Assembly (NCBI GenBank): GCA_009869945.1
Contig: WIXG01000338.1
Coordinates: 19,776 to 83,775 of the forward strand
Length of the DNA stretch: 64,000 bases
Direction: 5' to 3'
From: Mesaphorura yosii
Lineage: Eukaryota > Arthropoda > Collembola > Poduromorpha > Tullbergiidae
The notes under the pieces were generated by a model. The model was given only the letters and a program-made list of their open reading frames with translations, was not told where the DNA came from and did not search any database. Within the stretch, counting starts at the first letter, position 1. Each line of letters opens with the position of its first letter. Both the position numbers and the translations under genes were made by a program. Below, in pieces: positions 23,361-33,647 of the stretch.

Positions 23361-23753
23361 ATTGGTGGCATTGGGTTAGGTCACGCCGGGTGTCAGCCAA
23401 TCAGGAGGAATCATTCGAGTTCCGATTCTACGAATAAAACGGAGCAGCCAATGGTCAATGACTCATGGCGGTACGGAAGAATTTGGTCCAATGACCTTTG
23501 GCAACCTGAGTACCATTGTGCTGCAGCCAATCAGAGCGAACCATATGTCATTCTCATCCATTCAAGGTAAAATGGCTGAGCCAATCACGGTTAAACTTTG
23601 GCTGCTCTTTGTCCTTGTGCGGATGTTGTTTTGGTTGAGACCATTAGCACGGGGACCAGTCAATCACCGCGTCCCCCGCTCCGGCCACATACGCACGATT
23701 CCCTCGACGCTCCATTGTTCTATATTTCATATGACTATATCACGAGTTTATAA
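23361..23753 (+). promoter_or_regulatory. CCAAT-box array with TATA-like element
   Basis: Five CCAAT pentamers on the plus strand start at 23397, 23448, 23488, 23527 and 23581, three of them in the favourable context GCCAATC or GCCAATG. Their spacings are 51, 40, 39 and 54 nt. An inverted copy (ATTGG) lies at 23361. A TATAA motif at 23749-23753 (TTTATAAGAGCGG) follows. This is the layout of an NF-Y-driven core promoter. The best candidate target is the gene starting at 24613, through a long or spliced 5' UTR. Confidence 0.45.
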
Positions 23754-24612
23754 GAGCGGTCTTCTGCGCTGCGCAGACATTACAAAAAAGAGGAGACGAG
23801 AATGCTCTAGGCGATGGCGATACCATGTAAAGGACGTCCATGATATTTGCATTGCGTGTTGGTGTTGTGCTTATTGCAAAGCAGCTGCAGTGCTAAAGCT
23901 CGCAGCACGTCCGTCCCACCACACAATTGATAAGGAAGGAGAAAGGTGACTGTAGTTCACCAGCCCAGTGCTGCCTCTGGTGTGGAGGCCTAAAGTCCCA
24001 TGTCGTCGCTGGCTCGCCTGCCTGCTTTATCAGCAAATTTTGTAACGATTATAACCCGTGTGTGCAACCTCATTGCGTTTGGATTCGAGTCCTACGTGAG
24101 CGTAGCGCACACAGCACTTTCGTGAGCAGCGAAAGCGAAACACTTTCTCGGAAAAAGGCTGACGTCCGGTTTTGGTATTGATTAATGTCATATCTATATT
24201 CGGAACAGCTTCTTGTAGTTTGATTAACGTCAATCAATGCTTAAGCTGTGTGGCTAAGAATTTAGAAGCAATTAAGTTCAATAGAATAGCAATGAATGTG
24301 AAGATGTGATCGAAGGCTCTAGACAGACAAGAGTTCATTGCTTCTCCTTGGTGAAATTGTCTGACTTAACTGACAAGATTTGGAATCGACGCCCTTTATC
24401 GCAGCATATTTCACATCCTGAGCTGGTCGATAAGAAGGGTGAAGAGTAAACCTCCGTGGCCAGCCAAATCCCTTGCTGGTCCGGATCGGAGGAGAAGACT
24501 TCTGGACTTCCTCCTCCGACCAATCAGTTGATCGTTAGTTTGGGAGTCGTCGTCGTGTAGAATTTGGTCAGGTTGAAATGAAATTGAAGCCAACAAACGA
24601 AGAACCAGCACG

Positions 24613-26827
24613 ATGAGCAAATCCCTTAAGTGTGAAGGACCAAATTCCAGCACCGACGCAGCGTCGACAGAGTATGATGAATGGGCAAGAAAACTCATCA
24701 ATCGTCCCATCCCGCAAATTGGAGTACCCTCAATACATCAGATCGGCCAGATTCAGCAAGTTGTGGACGGAGTTCCTGCGAACGAAGGGTAAGCCAATCG
24801 CTTGCGTACTTGCATTAGTTAGAGCAGTTAAATCTCAAGATATATTTACGCAGATACGACCTAGACAGTGCAATTGGCCGATTTGCATGGGAGACGATTG
24901 CACCTGGAAAGCATATCCCTACGTTATATCGCTACGGCCAACAATTTTGTGCCATTCGAATGTTGGAGGGTTCGATATTGAATGATTTGTTGCAAAAGAT
25001 ACCCCAAGACATCTACGACTCGGCGAAACTCACTAGCTACTTTGTAAGTTTAAAGTTCGTTATTGATGTTGACGCCTTTGCGTTGTGGGGTTTGTAGGCT
25101 CAGAACTAACAGACCTAATTCTAATTGCAGGTGACGAATGCTGAAGCTAAATTGCTAAACTACATAAACACCTGGCATTGTGAGGGGAAGTATGGCACGA
25201 AAAACTTCACTGTACAGGATCTTATTGTGACGTTGGAAGAAACCAAGAAACTGTACGAGTACATTAACTTTGCCTTCAATGTCCTATCAAATAACGGAAG
25301 GAATCCGGACAACGATTTCAGCAAATGTGGATTTGTTCGAGTTAATAATGATTCCCTAATTCCATACACCGTCCTCAAAGACGGTGACAAATCTGTTCCT
25401 CTCTTCTACTTTGAAGGCCAGACTGAAATTCTCAAAGAAAAGGCCGAGGTAAGAGTTTCATGGACGCCCAAAACTGAAAGCACCTGCTTTGCCTTTCTGA
25501 CAGTCGTGTCGTTTACTGTAGCCCTTGACCGGATGGGAGCTGTCCTATCTGAAGATATGTTGCAAGGTCCAAGGTGTTCGAAAAGACCTGATTGCTGGTG
25601 ATAGCCTGTTAATTGTAAAGTTGGCACATCTACGCTCTTACTTCCCGAAACGGTCTACTTTCGAAGAGAACTGCTGGCCTCCGCCAAAGGGAAAGTCTTT
25701 ACTACCGAAGCAGAATACGATCTCATCAACATCGTCGAATACTTCATCAGCAGGATACTACAACAATATCAGCATGAACGGGCCCAAAATTCCCAATCGT
25801 GTTGTGTCCAATGATAATTTTCAGAATCGGTCTGTCGTGAGAACGTTGACGGCCCCGATGGCGACAATGGGTGTCAGTGCAACTAATTCTACGATAAGCA
25901 GGACACTACCGTCAAAGAATTCCAGTTACACCACAACCTCTCACTCACACAGTGTTAGTGTACCAAATAACAGCCACTATGTGCGGACAAATGGAAACAC
26001 GACGTCTAGCGCTACGGTCACGAATAATTCACCCGCAAACGTTAATAATAATACCCTTGCTCACGGCTTAAATACGGGTACTTTCACCACTTCAAACGGT
26101 TTCACGATCCAGGTCGCACCTCCCTCGATGCGAGGCAGTCCTGAACTGAGAAAGTTAAGGGTCCCAAATCCGCCTGCCGATTTCTCAAGACTAACCACAA
26201 TCCTGGAGCACATTGATGGTGGCAAAGTAGGAGCTTATAATGTCATAACTGTAAGTGTGTTTATTTGAGACTAGTCTAAATTCTTCGTGTCAATTGCGAT
26301 TCATGATGTCATGTATTCTTGCTTTTGACAGATGCTCATTGAATGCGATACCAGAGTTCATTGCATAAACAACAAGCCCTTCAAGTCAGATGAATTCCTC
26401 ATCGTGCTCCAAGACTTAATGAGCAAATTTTTCCCCAATGTGAGCATTTATCCGACTGCGGTCAGTGTACTCAAATCCATCGGCTTACATACGTTCCTAC
26501 CCAACAGGTATGTTTGGGATTCACTTGCATTTTGTCTGATGTTATTTATCTGTTCTACATCTGCCTTGTTGAATTTTGTTCAGTTCACAAATTGCTGCCT
26601 TAAACAATTACGGATTCCAAATCAGCCGTGGCTGGGAGGCACCTTTAGTGAAAGCGACGGAGGCAATAGCGCTTCTCCCACGGATTAAACTCCTCTTGAC
26701 GCCCAAGCCAACACCAAGCCCAAGAATGACGAGTGCTCCTTACAACAACATAATTCGCAACAGTACCGCCAATTCCTCAAATAATCGCTACTACTATTCA
26801 AATTCAACACTGAATCACGCCCGATGA
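24613..26827 (+). CDS. Conserved-looking protein of unknown function (Asn/Ser/Thr-rich middle)
   Basis: Six exons: 24613-24788, 24854-25043, 25131-25448, 25522-26250, 26332-26507 and 26584-26827; the phases close exactly to 610 residues. The first 290 residues look like a folded domain (QIGVPSIHQIGQIQQVVDG, RFAWETIAPGKHIPTLYRYG, LTGWELSYLKICCKVQGVRK). A low-complexity Asn/Ser/Thr-rich part of about 150 residues follows, then a second ordered part (HCINNKPFKSDEFLIVLQDL, GFQISRGWEAPLV). No signal peptide or membrane segment is visible. I recognise no named domain, although the first part looks like a conserved animal protein. The stop at 26825 is UGA followed by C, and the same frame stays open for another 117 codons (separate entry). 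A promoter-like CCAAT array lies 0.9-1.2 kb upstream. Confidence 0.75.
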
Positions 26828-27178
26828 CCATCAGCCTTGGCCTTGTCTAACAGTTTAATAACAAATCACAGTTCGAAGTCAGCTTTTAATCATTATCATG
26901 TGCCTGTCATTTCTCCAAGCTATTTTAGTTCTCTGTGCACTCCGCCACCGACTCCGACTCCGCCTCCTTTATCACATGCATCTAGTCCACTTGGAGTTGG
27001 TGGTGGTGAACTGGGTCTGGGCTCCGGTTTTGGTGTTGGCTTGTCAATGCCATCGAATCTTCCACTGAATCCAGCAGTATTATCACTATCACCAGGAACA
27101 GTTTTGCCACCGATGACTGCTCCGACAAGTGGATTGAGCTCCGCACTTCAGTTTCAGCCTACATTTCATCCCTTCTAA
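26828..27178 (+). other. In-frame extension behind a UGA-C stop: candidate stop-codon readthrough region
   Basis: After the TGA at 26825-26827 the same reading frame continues for 116 sense codons to a TAA at 27176-27178. The extension has protein-like composition: a Pro/Thr block (CTPPPTPTPPPLSH), a Gly/Leu block (GVGGGELGLGSGFGVGL) and a Pro/Leu/Ser-rich end finishing in LQFQPTFHPF. It is biased like a disordered coding tail, not like a UTR. UGA followed by C is the leakiest stop context known in insects. Alternatives are a splice that skips the TGA, a selenocysteine codon (no SECIS element seen), or a recent nonsense mutation. Confidence 0.5.
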
Positions 27179-27918
27179 CTACACCAGGGCCTGCGTTCCG
27201 TTCCGGTGTCAGTGTTTAACACATGCACAGGCCAGTCACCCCCTTTGAAATCAGAATCAAATCAGTCTGCTCAAGGACACTGTGAGACTGCGGCTGAGGC
27301 AAGTTTTGGGATTGCGTTGAACCTGATCTCTTTGTGAACGGCTTGTCTTTTTAGTAATCATGAATTAGTAAATTGAATTGTGATAGAACTGTTAAAAGTG
27401 GCCCAATTTTATAAACTTTATCTTGTTCTTGTCTATTTTAAGCTGTGGTCAGGCCAAGGCACGTTCAGAACGTCGCTTCGGATTAATTCCCAAGCATTTG
27501 TTGTTTTAAGTCATGTGAATACATGTTCAAAACCCACTATGAATTATGTTTTCAGTTATCAGTCGACAGTAATCAGTTTGTCGTGACTGGATCTGGATCT
27601 TACTTTTATATTCGTGGTTATCGAAGTTATGTGAAATACTAGCGATAGTTTATCCAAATGGAATAAAAGTCAATGACGAATCACGAATAGGACTTAACAC
27701 AAAGGAAGTTCTGATGAGCTCGCATAATTTATTTACTCAGTTTCAGTGATTTTAAATTGCTTAGCAAACATAAGAATATCAACGTATAAAGAAATGCATG
27801 AGTTATTAAGATAAAATCCTAGAAGTATATAAGAGGAAAAAGATAAAGATATCTTTAATCTGCTTCACGTTCAGTACATTGCAAGATCCGCATCAATATT
27901 CAAGTCTTAAATCTTCAT

Positions 27919-28770
27919 TCAGGTCTCTTTCTTCACTTGGGCTCGTCCCAGCGTTTCCCAAATCTTCGTTTTCTCCGCGTCCCATTCGGCTTTCATCGCG
28001 TGCAGTTTCGATGCAAACTCCTCTCGAAGATTTGCCACCACCATGTTGTGATTTCGAGTCGTCTTTTCAAGCTCCAGAGCGAATTGTGCTTCCATTTCTT
28101 TTATTCTTGCTTCAGTGACGACACCAGGAGGCGGCTGTTGTGATTTGAGGTAATTAAATCTAGGAGCAGAGGACACGGGTGCCGTTGCAGGATTCGTGTT
28201 TGGAGTTGGAGTCATTCCAACACCGACCGCTGCTGGAATTGTTACTCCCGGCGGCACCGGCGAGAGAAGCATTGTTGCTTGGACTGGCGTAACTGGAGCG
28301 GGGTTGTTTGGAACGACGGGGGCGGGAGGAGCTTTCGGTTGTCTTCCACGCTTTTTGGGCGTTGTTACAGGCTGAACTGTCGGCGCTGGCTGGACTTTCT
28401 TTGTTGGAGAGTTTGAGGCAGACTTTGCCTTTGCCGTAGTAATATCAGCCGCTTCCGCTGCCTTGAACGTCGGTTTGCGGCCACGCTTTTTAGGTTCGCT
28501 GTTGTTGTTCTTGGAGGGTCGACCGCGCTTTCTTTTTGGACTCTCCTCCACGCCGTCGCTGGGATCAAAATCTGGGTCTTCGTTATTATCCTGGTAAGTT
28601 AACATATCAGTCTTCTCATACGGTTCGTCGTCCTCATCTTCGACACTAACGTGAATCATGTCATCCGTCAGATGAAACTGTTGCACGGGAGGGCTCCTGT
28701 ACTTCTTCCCGCTTTTTGTACCATTAGCTTTCGGTTGCGGTGCCGTATACGCTGATTTTTTAGTCCTCAT
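27919..28770 (-). CDS. AT-hook DNA-binding protein
   Basis: One coding exon, 283 residues. Three AT-hook motifs follow one another at about residues 79-150: KRKRGRPSK, KKRGRKPT and KKRGRQPK, each with the Gly-Arg-Pro or Gly-Arg-Lys/Gln core that inserts into the minor groove of AT-rich DNA. An acidic patch (SVEDEDDEPYEK) comes before them and a Pro/Ala/Val-rich linker after. The last 60 residues form a charged coiled coil (EARIKEMEAQFALELEK to LHAMKAEWDAEK). The ATG follows an acceptor-like TTTAATTTCAG, so a non-coding first exon is likely. Nuclear chromatin or transcription role is inferred from the hooks. No catalytic domain is present. It is divergent with the kinase gene, about 0.5 kb away. 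Confidence 0.75.
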   Translation of the reverse strand: MRTKKSAYTAPQPKANGTKSGKKYRSPPVQQFHLTDDMIHVSVEDEDDEPYEKTDMLTYQDNNEDPDFDPSDGVEESPKRKRGRPSKNNNSEPKKRGRKPTFKAAEAADITTAKAKSASNSPTKKVQPAPTVQPVTTPKKRGRQPKAPPAPVVPNNPAPVTPVQATMLLSPVPPGVTIPAAVGVGMTPTPNTNPATAPVSSAPRFNYLKSQQPPPGVVTEARIKEMEAQFALELEKTTRNHNMVVANLREEFASKLHAMKAEWDAEKTKIWETLGRAQVKKET

Positions 28771-29288
28771 GACCTGAAATTAAACATCGGCATCATTAAA
28801 ACTGCACAATTAGTCAAAAAGGCGAACTGGGTTAATTATACATTCGCTATCGGAGCTTGAGTTATTCAGTTCTAAACTTACTTACGGCCTAGCACCACCG
28901 CCTTCTCCTGGGGTTTCGCGTATCTGCTGATATGGCGTCACTTTAGTTGGAGCCAGATAATTTGGCGTTATTTTGTTAGCCTTTTTCGTACCACAGAGTG
29001 ACACATATTATGTGTTCGCGTTCGATGTTGGAGTGAGGCTCAAGAATCTCGAAGTACGATTTTGCCGACTTCGTTACCAGTCTCTGATATTTTATACGAG
29101 AACCCTGTATGTTTTGGTCCAGCGTACCCGTACACTGAACCCTTTTACCCAAAGGGAATCTTGCAAGGAAAAGCGTTAAAATTTTGAGCGCAAAACAAAG
29201 TGGAGCTCACGACATTCTGTAAACTCACGCACAAACTCCCGAAGATTGCATCATTTTCACTTTCGGAAATATCAACTCCAGTACCGCA
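28771..29288. other. Bidirectional promoter region
   Basis: 0.5 kb between the divergent AT-hook (-) and kinase (+) start codons. It must hold both promoters and the non-coding first exon of the AT-hook gene. A donor-like sequence on the minus strand near 28880-28890 fits that exon's end. Confidence 0.4.
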
Positions 29289-31185
29289 ATGGATAGAGAT
29301 TTTGTGGCCCATCTTCAAAGTCTGGAGACAATAAAGGACTTTGACTTTGGTAAGTCAGGTGTCACTTGTCATTGTACCATCGTGTAGTAGTTCTGCTCTG
29401 GCTGACACCGAGATTAGTTAGGCAGATGAGATGACGATTTGGCTTTTAACATATACATTATACCACAGGAATTGGCGGTTCCCCGAAGGAATTCAATCGA
29501 GTTTCGGCAATCACAACAGATGTGACTGACTCCGAAGTGAACTTCATTACATGGCTATTGCTCGAGAAGGAATTCGGAGTCAACGGGGCTGCATTCAGGG
29601 AAGATGATGAAGATCATTCGCAATCTGATTCCGACACAACTGATACATCGAGATCCGTTGCTCATGGCAGCAGAATCCAGACAGATGGCGGCCGACCTAA
29701 TCGCACTCTTAGTAGGAGGGAGCAAGCTTTGAAATGTTAGTAAGAAATGCAGTTAAGTCAATAGTCAATAAAAGGAAAGTTAACTGAAGTATTGGGGTTT
29801 CTGCCTCCAGATGCTGAGACCCTCCTGTCAGCTGTTGGTGTTAATATTCCCTTTCGATGTCTGAGCCCAGAACAGCGACACGATCTTTTCAAATTATTTT
29901 CCTCATCCAGCAATCTTTTGATTCAAGAGAAGTTCAGGTGCAGTTTGTGTTTTGATGTTTTGAACGTTTTGTCCGTTGTGACTTGTACGGAAAACTCCCA
30001 ACCGTATGTTTAACTCACAATCATTTTCCCTGCTTGAATTTTAGCTCTATAACGGACCTGTACAGTGCCCTGCGTCGACGGTCAAGGTTCCGAGAGGAGT
30101 TCAGTGTGACTGATCGATTAGGTTCTGGGAGTTTCGGCACAGTGTATTCAGTGAGGAAACGCACGGGAGGATTCAGAAATACGCTTGCAGTGAAGAAAGT
30201 TACCCTGACGCTTGACCTTGTTGAACTCATTCCAATGATTTTAAATGAATCATCGATCATGAAGGCAGTCACAGGGAATGAAAACGTTGTAAAATATTAT
30301 GACTCTTGGCTTGCGATGGAATTCGCCGATGCTGAGGAGGAACTTCTGGAGGCTGGCGACGCCTGCAGCTTTGGTTCCTTTTCAGACGCCACCGGGTTAT
30401 CAGAACAATCAGAAATATCAGCAGCGGCAGTGGAGCATGAAGAGGGAAATTACGTGTTTTACTTATTAATGGAACAGTGCTGGATAAGTTTAAGACAATG
30501 GAAAACCAAGTTCCCAGACGAGGTCCTCTCTCCTGAACAATTGCATCAAATTGCTGCGGGATTAATCAACGGAATTGATTGGATTCACAGTAAAGGGTAT
30601 TTGCATCTGGATATCAACGTATGTTCGCCCATCAAATTTCAAATTCTACCAGCAAGGAGGCTACTTTAATCTAAACATTCCATTTTTTAGCCGAAGAACA
30701 TCCTCTGGAAGAACGAAACCCGATCGTCGGTGGTGATCAGTGATTTTGGGTTGGCAGTGATTGGGCCCACATTCGGAGAACGAGTGGGAACATGCCCTTT
30801 CGTTCCACCCGAAAAAATCCTAACTGCAAAGGTGATGCGTCATACGATTGTCACATTTCGTACATTTTAGTTACTCGTGCTCACGCATGGCATTTCACTT
30901 TGTAGAGTGACATTTACTCGCTGGGCGTGTCACTTTTTGAGATAAGTCATCAGTTCGCGACGACGTCGGAATTCCTTCACAAATTAGAGGCCCGTGATTT
31001 GGAAACCGGAACAGAATTACTGGTACTTTAATTACACTTTACACTTTCTGAACTTGAGAATTTAATGGATCGGTTCTGAATGCTTGGGTCTACAGAATGA
31101 AATGCTTCCAGCAATGTTAAATCACCGACCTCAGCAACGGCTGTCGGCCACGGAAATTAAGACGAAATTTTTCGCCGGCACGTGA
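29289..31185 (+). CDS. Protein kinase of the eIF2-alpha-kinase (PEK/HRI-like) type, catalytic Lys replaced
   Basis: Seven exons: 29289-29349, 29469-29735, 29811-29937, 30045-30618, 30691-30831, 30906-31022 and 31096-31185, giving 458 residues. After a 150-residue N-terminal region comes a kinase domain: Gly loop GSGSFGTVY, ATP-binding Lys 201 (LAVKKV), then VVKYYDSWLA followed by an acidic insert of about 55 residues. A Tyr-Tyr-x-Ser-Trp strand plus insert at this place is typical of eIF2-alpha kinases (HRI, PERK, GCN2). The Mg-binding Asp 361 is kept (SDFGLAV). The catalytic loop reads HLDINPKN instead of HRDLKPxN, so the usual Lys two residues after the catalytic Asp 341 is Asn 343. The activation segment ends in VPPEK rather than APE. 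It could be a weak kinase or a pseudokinase. A Wee1/Myt1 relation is the alternative, since those share His-Leu/Met-Asp. Confidence 0.72.
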
Positions 31186-31245
31186 ACGCATGTACCAACG
31201 AATCTTTATGTATCTGAAAATTGTACTGTATTTTATATTTGATAC

Positions 31246-31868
31246 TTAATCATTATCAAAACCAATGATGTCAAATTGATAAATAATTATTCTCCCATAA
31301 AAATCTGTGCTCGATTTGAATAAGAGTCTGAACTCGTCCGCTCGTCTTAACGCGTCGGCTGGAATTGGAATTTCTTGCACTGAATTAGAGTCATGTGGAG
31401 TAAAGCGGTAGGAGTCTTCTTCGACCTTATTTGCGCTATCCGTCCAAGCTTGAATGCTGCAGTCTTTACCGGCGAATCCACCTTGGAATTGGATAGTCAA
31501 CTGTGATATCCTAACAGGTTTTGAAAATTTGAGGTGAATCCATTGTGGCAGTCCCTGGAAAAGAAATCTTACATTTAGCTAGTTATCTTAGAGTATGTTG
31601 ACTACGAGCGCTGGACATCGACAGCACTTACTTGGTCCGAATTCCAACAGGTTTCATCCTTTCCATCGAACAAGAATTTCTTTCCGTATACTTTACGGTC
31701 ATTATTCAGTACTGTGCTAACCCTGATGACGAAATAACCCCGTATAAATCGTGAATGACAGTTGGCATTATGTATAATAGTATTAACAAGATAATTGATA
31801 AGATAGGACACTAACTTGTACTCAGCAATCAATGGAGTCAGCGAATGTAGTCCAACTCGATCGGCCAT
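31246..31868 (-). CDS. NR2C2AP: Nuclear receptor 2C2-associated protein homologue
   Basis: Three exons, 31868-31816, 31722-31632 and 31554-31246, giving 150 residues (human protein 139). It is a small single-domain protein with a galactose-binding-like jelly-roll fold. Diagnostic stretches are KKFLFDGKDETCWNSDQG, LTIQFQGGFAGKDC, and the C-terminal STDFYGRIIIYQFDIIG. In mammals it was described as a partner that represses nuclear receptor TR4 signalling; its conserved molecular role is poorly known. The start MADRVGLHSLTPLI is the only ATG giving the right phase. It is convergent with the kinase gene, with only 60 nt between the two stop codons. Confidence 0.9.
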
Positions 31869-32402
31869 CTTGGATTCTTCAACGAAGCTGCTGTGTAGCT
31901 GTAAGCTAATACGCAATAATATTCAATTAAACGAGATGGAAATTTAGTAAACAATGTGTAGCACAAACGCACTAAAGCACGTGTGAAAATCGACCGCCCA
32001 AGGTCCAACCCGCATCAGCTGACTAATAAAATAATAAAGCTTGTCTTCTCGTCTCTCGCTTTCAATCTGTATCATCTTCATCATTATCCAAGTTTTTTCC
32101 GACTTTTCCGAAGTTCACGGGGTATGAAACTGTAGGAATATGCTTATGCTTATTCCATACTTAGTGGCGCTGTAAACGTAGTAACGTAGTTAGTTGTAGT
32201 TTAGTTAAAATGTCAAAGAGCAACGACAAACGATTCGGTCTTGCTCTTCACTCAATGATCTAAAACTAGTTTAGTCTTCCTCTCCACGTCGTCGAGTCAA
32301 GACGGTCGCTCTCGTTAATGCCTCTAATGTTAATAAAGTAATGTCAAGTTTAACTATTGTGTCTTTCCTCAAATATTAAGTAGCATAACTTAATATTACA
32401 GA

Positions 32403-33064
32403 AACATATCACGACAACGAACCGACCCAGAACGAATTGGGAATTTATCCATGCTGGCTTACCAGAGCCCGTGGTGTTCGTACTCTACAACGATTATGGT
32501 CATAAGAAGTTCATACCGAAGGAGGAACTCGAAAACTACAAATTCACGTGCAGGGAGAACATTACTTCGGTGGAGAAGGATTATATGGGCCTGGACGTCA
32601 GAAGGGAAAAGTGTGATCACCAAAACCGCTGTAGTACTCAGGTTAACGTTGTCACGAGGGCCTGACGAAGTGGAATTGTATGACAACAATGTCACGCACA
32701 AGCAAGTGATCCTAAGACCGTTCATCGATCAAGAAACGGGACTGACCTGTATTTTAGGCAGTGGGATCAGGCGTAAATTCTTCGGCTAAATCAAGCAGGC
32801 TCGATGGCCTCAAAGTCCAAATGAACGCGATCTCGAACTTGATGAAGACATATTCGTCTTGGATAACATCAGTGAACAAGCCCAAGGGTATTTTGAGGAT
32901 GTGATCAACCCGGAGCTGGTCTACCAAGGAAATGAGACTTTGTCATCGCCTTTGTACGTGTGCATTGTGGAAATCCTTCGAAGTAACTTGGTGACTGCGG
33001 ACAGTTTGAGGGAAGTGTGCGAATTTGACGTTACCGGAACCGAAGTCCAAGTCGGACCGCATTG
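32403..33064 (+). pseudogene. Broken coding fragment (frame change plus in-frame stop)
   Basis: Coding-like sequence in pieces. From 32403 one frame reads WEFIHAGLPEPVVFVLY and continues to about 32645 (CDHQNRCSTQ). The sense then moves to another frame at about 32645-32665 (LSRGPDEVELYDNN, HKQVILRPFIDQETG) with no room for an intron. That frame meets a TAA at 32787-32789 and continues open to 33064 (EDIFVLDNISEQAQGYF, SPLYVCIVEILRSN). One frame change and one stop in 660 nt indicate a decayed gene, or else sequencing errors. An acceptor-like ATATTACAG precedes the first piece, so a 5' exon may have existed. I do not recognise the family and saw no transposase or reverse-transcriptase motif. 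Confidence 0.45.
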
Positions 33065-33647
33065 AACTGTGACATGAAATACGATCGGATCGCGCGTTAC
33101 GTCTAATACCTTCAATTCCAATCTATTAATCATTTTGTGATGTGCCAATTTTTCTGTGAATGGAATAAAACGATTATGACTCGATGACTCTCCCTTTTGC
33201 GAAGAGTTCATAGTAATATCTTTGTTTAATGCAATTTCTTATCAGTCGGATGCCCTGACCGACGTGTACATATTTGAGCAGTTATCAGGAGGCTGTGCTA
33301 GCCGTCTGGAAGAGATCGTTCTTGCAAACGATTAGCTCGAATTCGAATATGCTTGAATTCTACGAGAAAACAAAACAGTAGTGCGTCGATCAAACAAAAC
33401 AGAATGCACGCACAAATACAACTCACTGTACAGATTCTCTGCGCTGGCAGGAGAAGGGTGAGTTTTTCCGTGCAACCAGTGAAGTCAGGTTTCACCTGCT
33501 CTTCACTTTTGCCAGTGCCTTCTCAGATTTAGTAATTAGAGATTTCGGGTGGTTTAGCATTTATCGTACAGTTGATAATTTAGGAGTACTTCTTCAGTTA
33601 GTACGTCTGTCGTGTTGCTCGATTGTCATTGCATCTAATCCGCCAAG

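Noticed and set aside
23458-23949. Plus-strand frame of 163 codons in the CCAAT-rich region
   Set aside because: It covers promoter-like repeats and a TATA motif, is rich in Arg/Cys/His without a domain, and has no splice context. Chance opening is likelier.
30599-31185. Assignment of the kinase to Wee1/Myt1 because of His-Leu-Asp-Ile
   Set aside because: The Tyr-Tyr-x-Ser-Trp strand with the acidic insert fits eIF2-alpha kinases better; kept as an alternative only.
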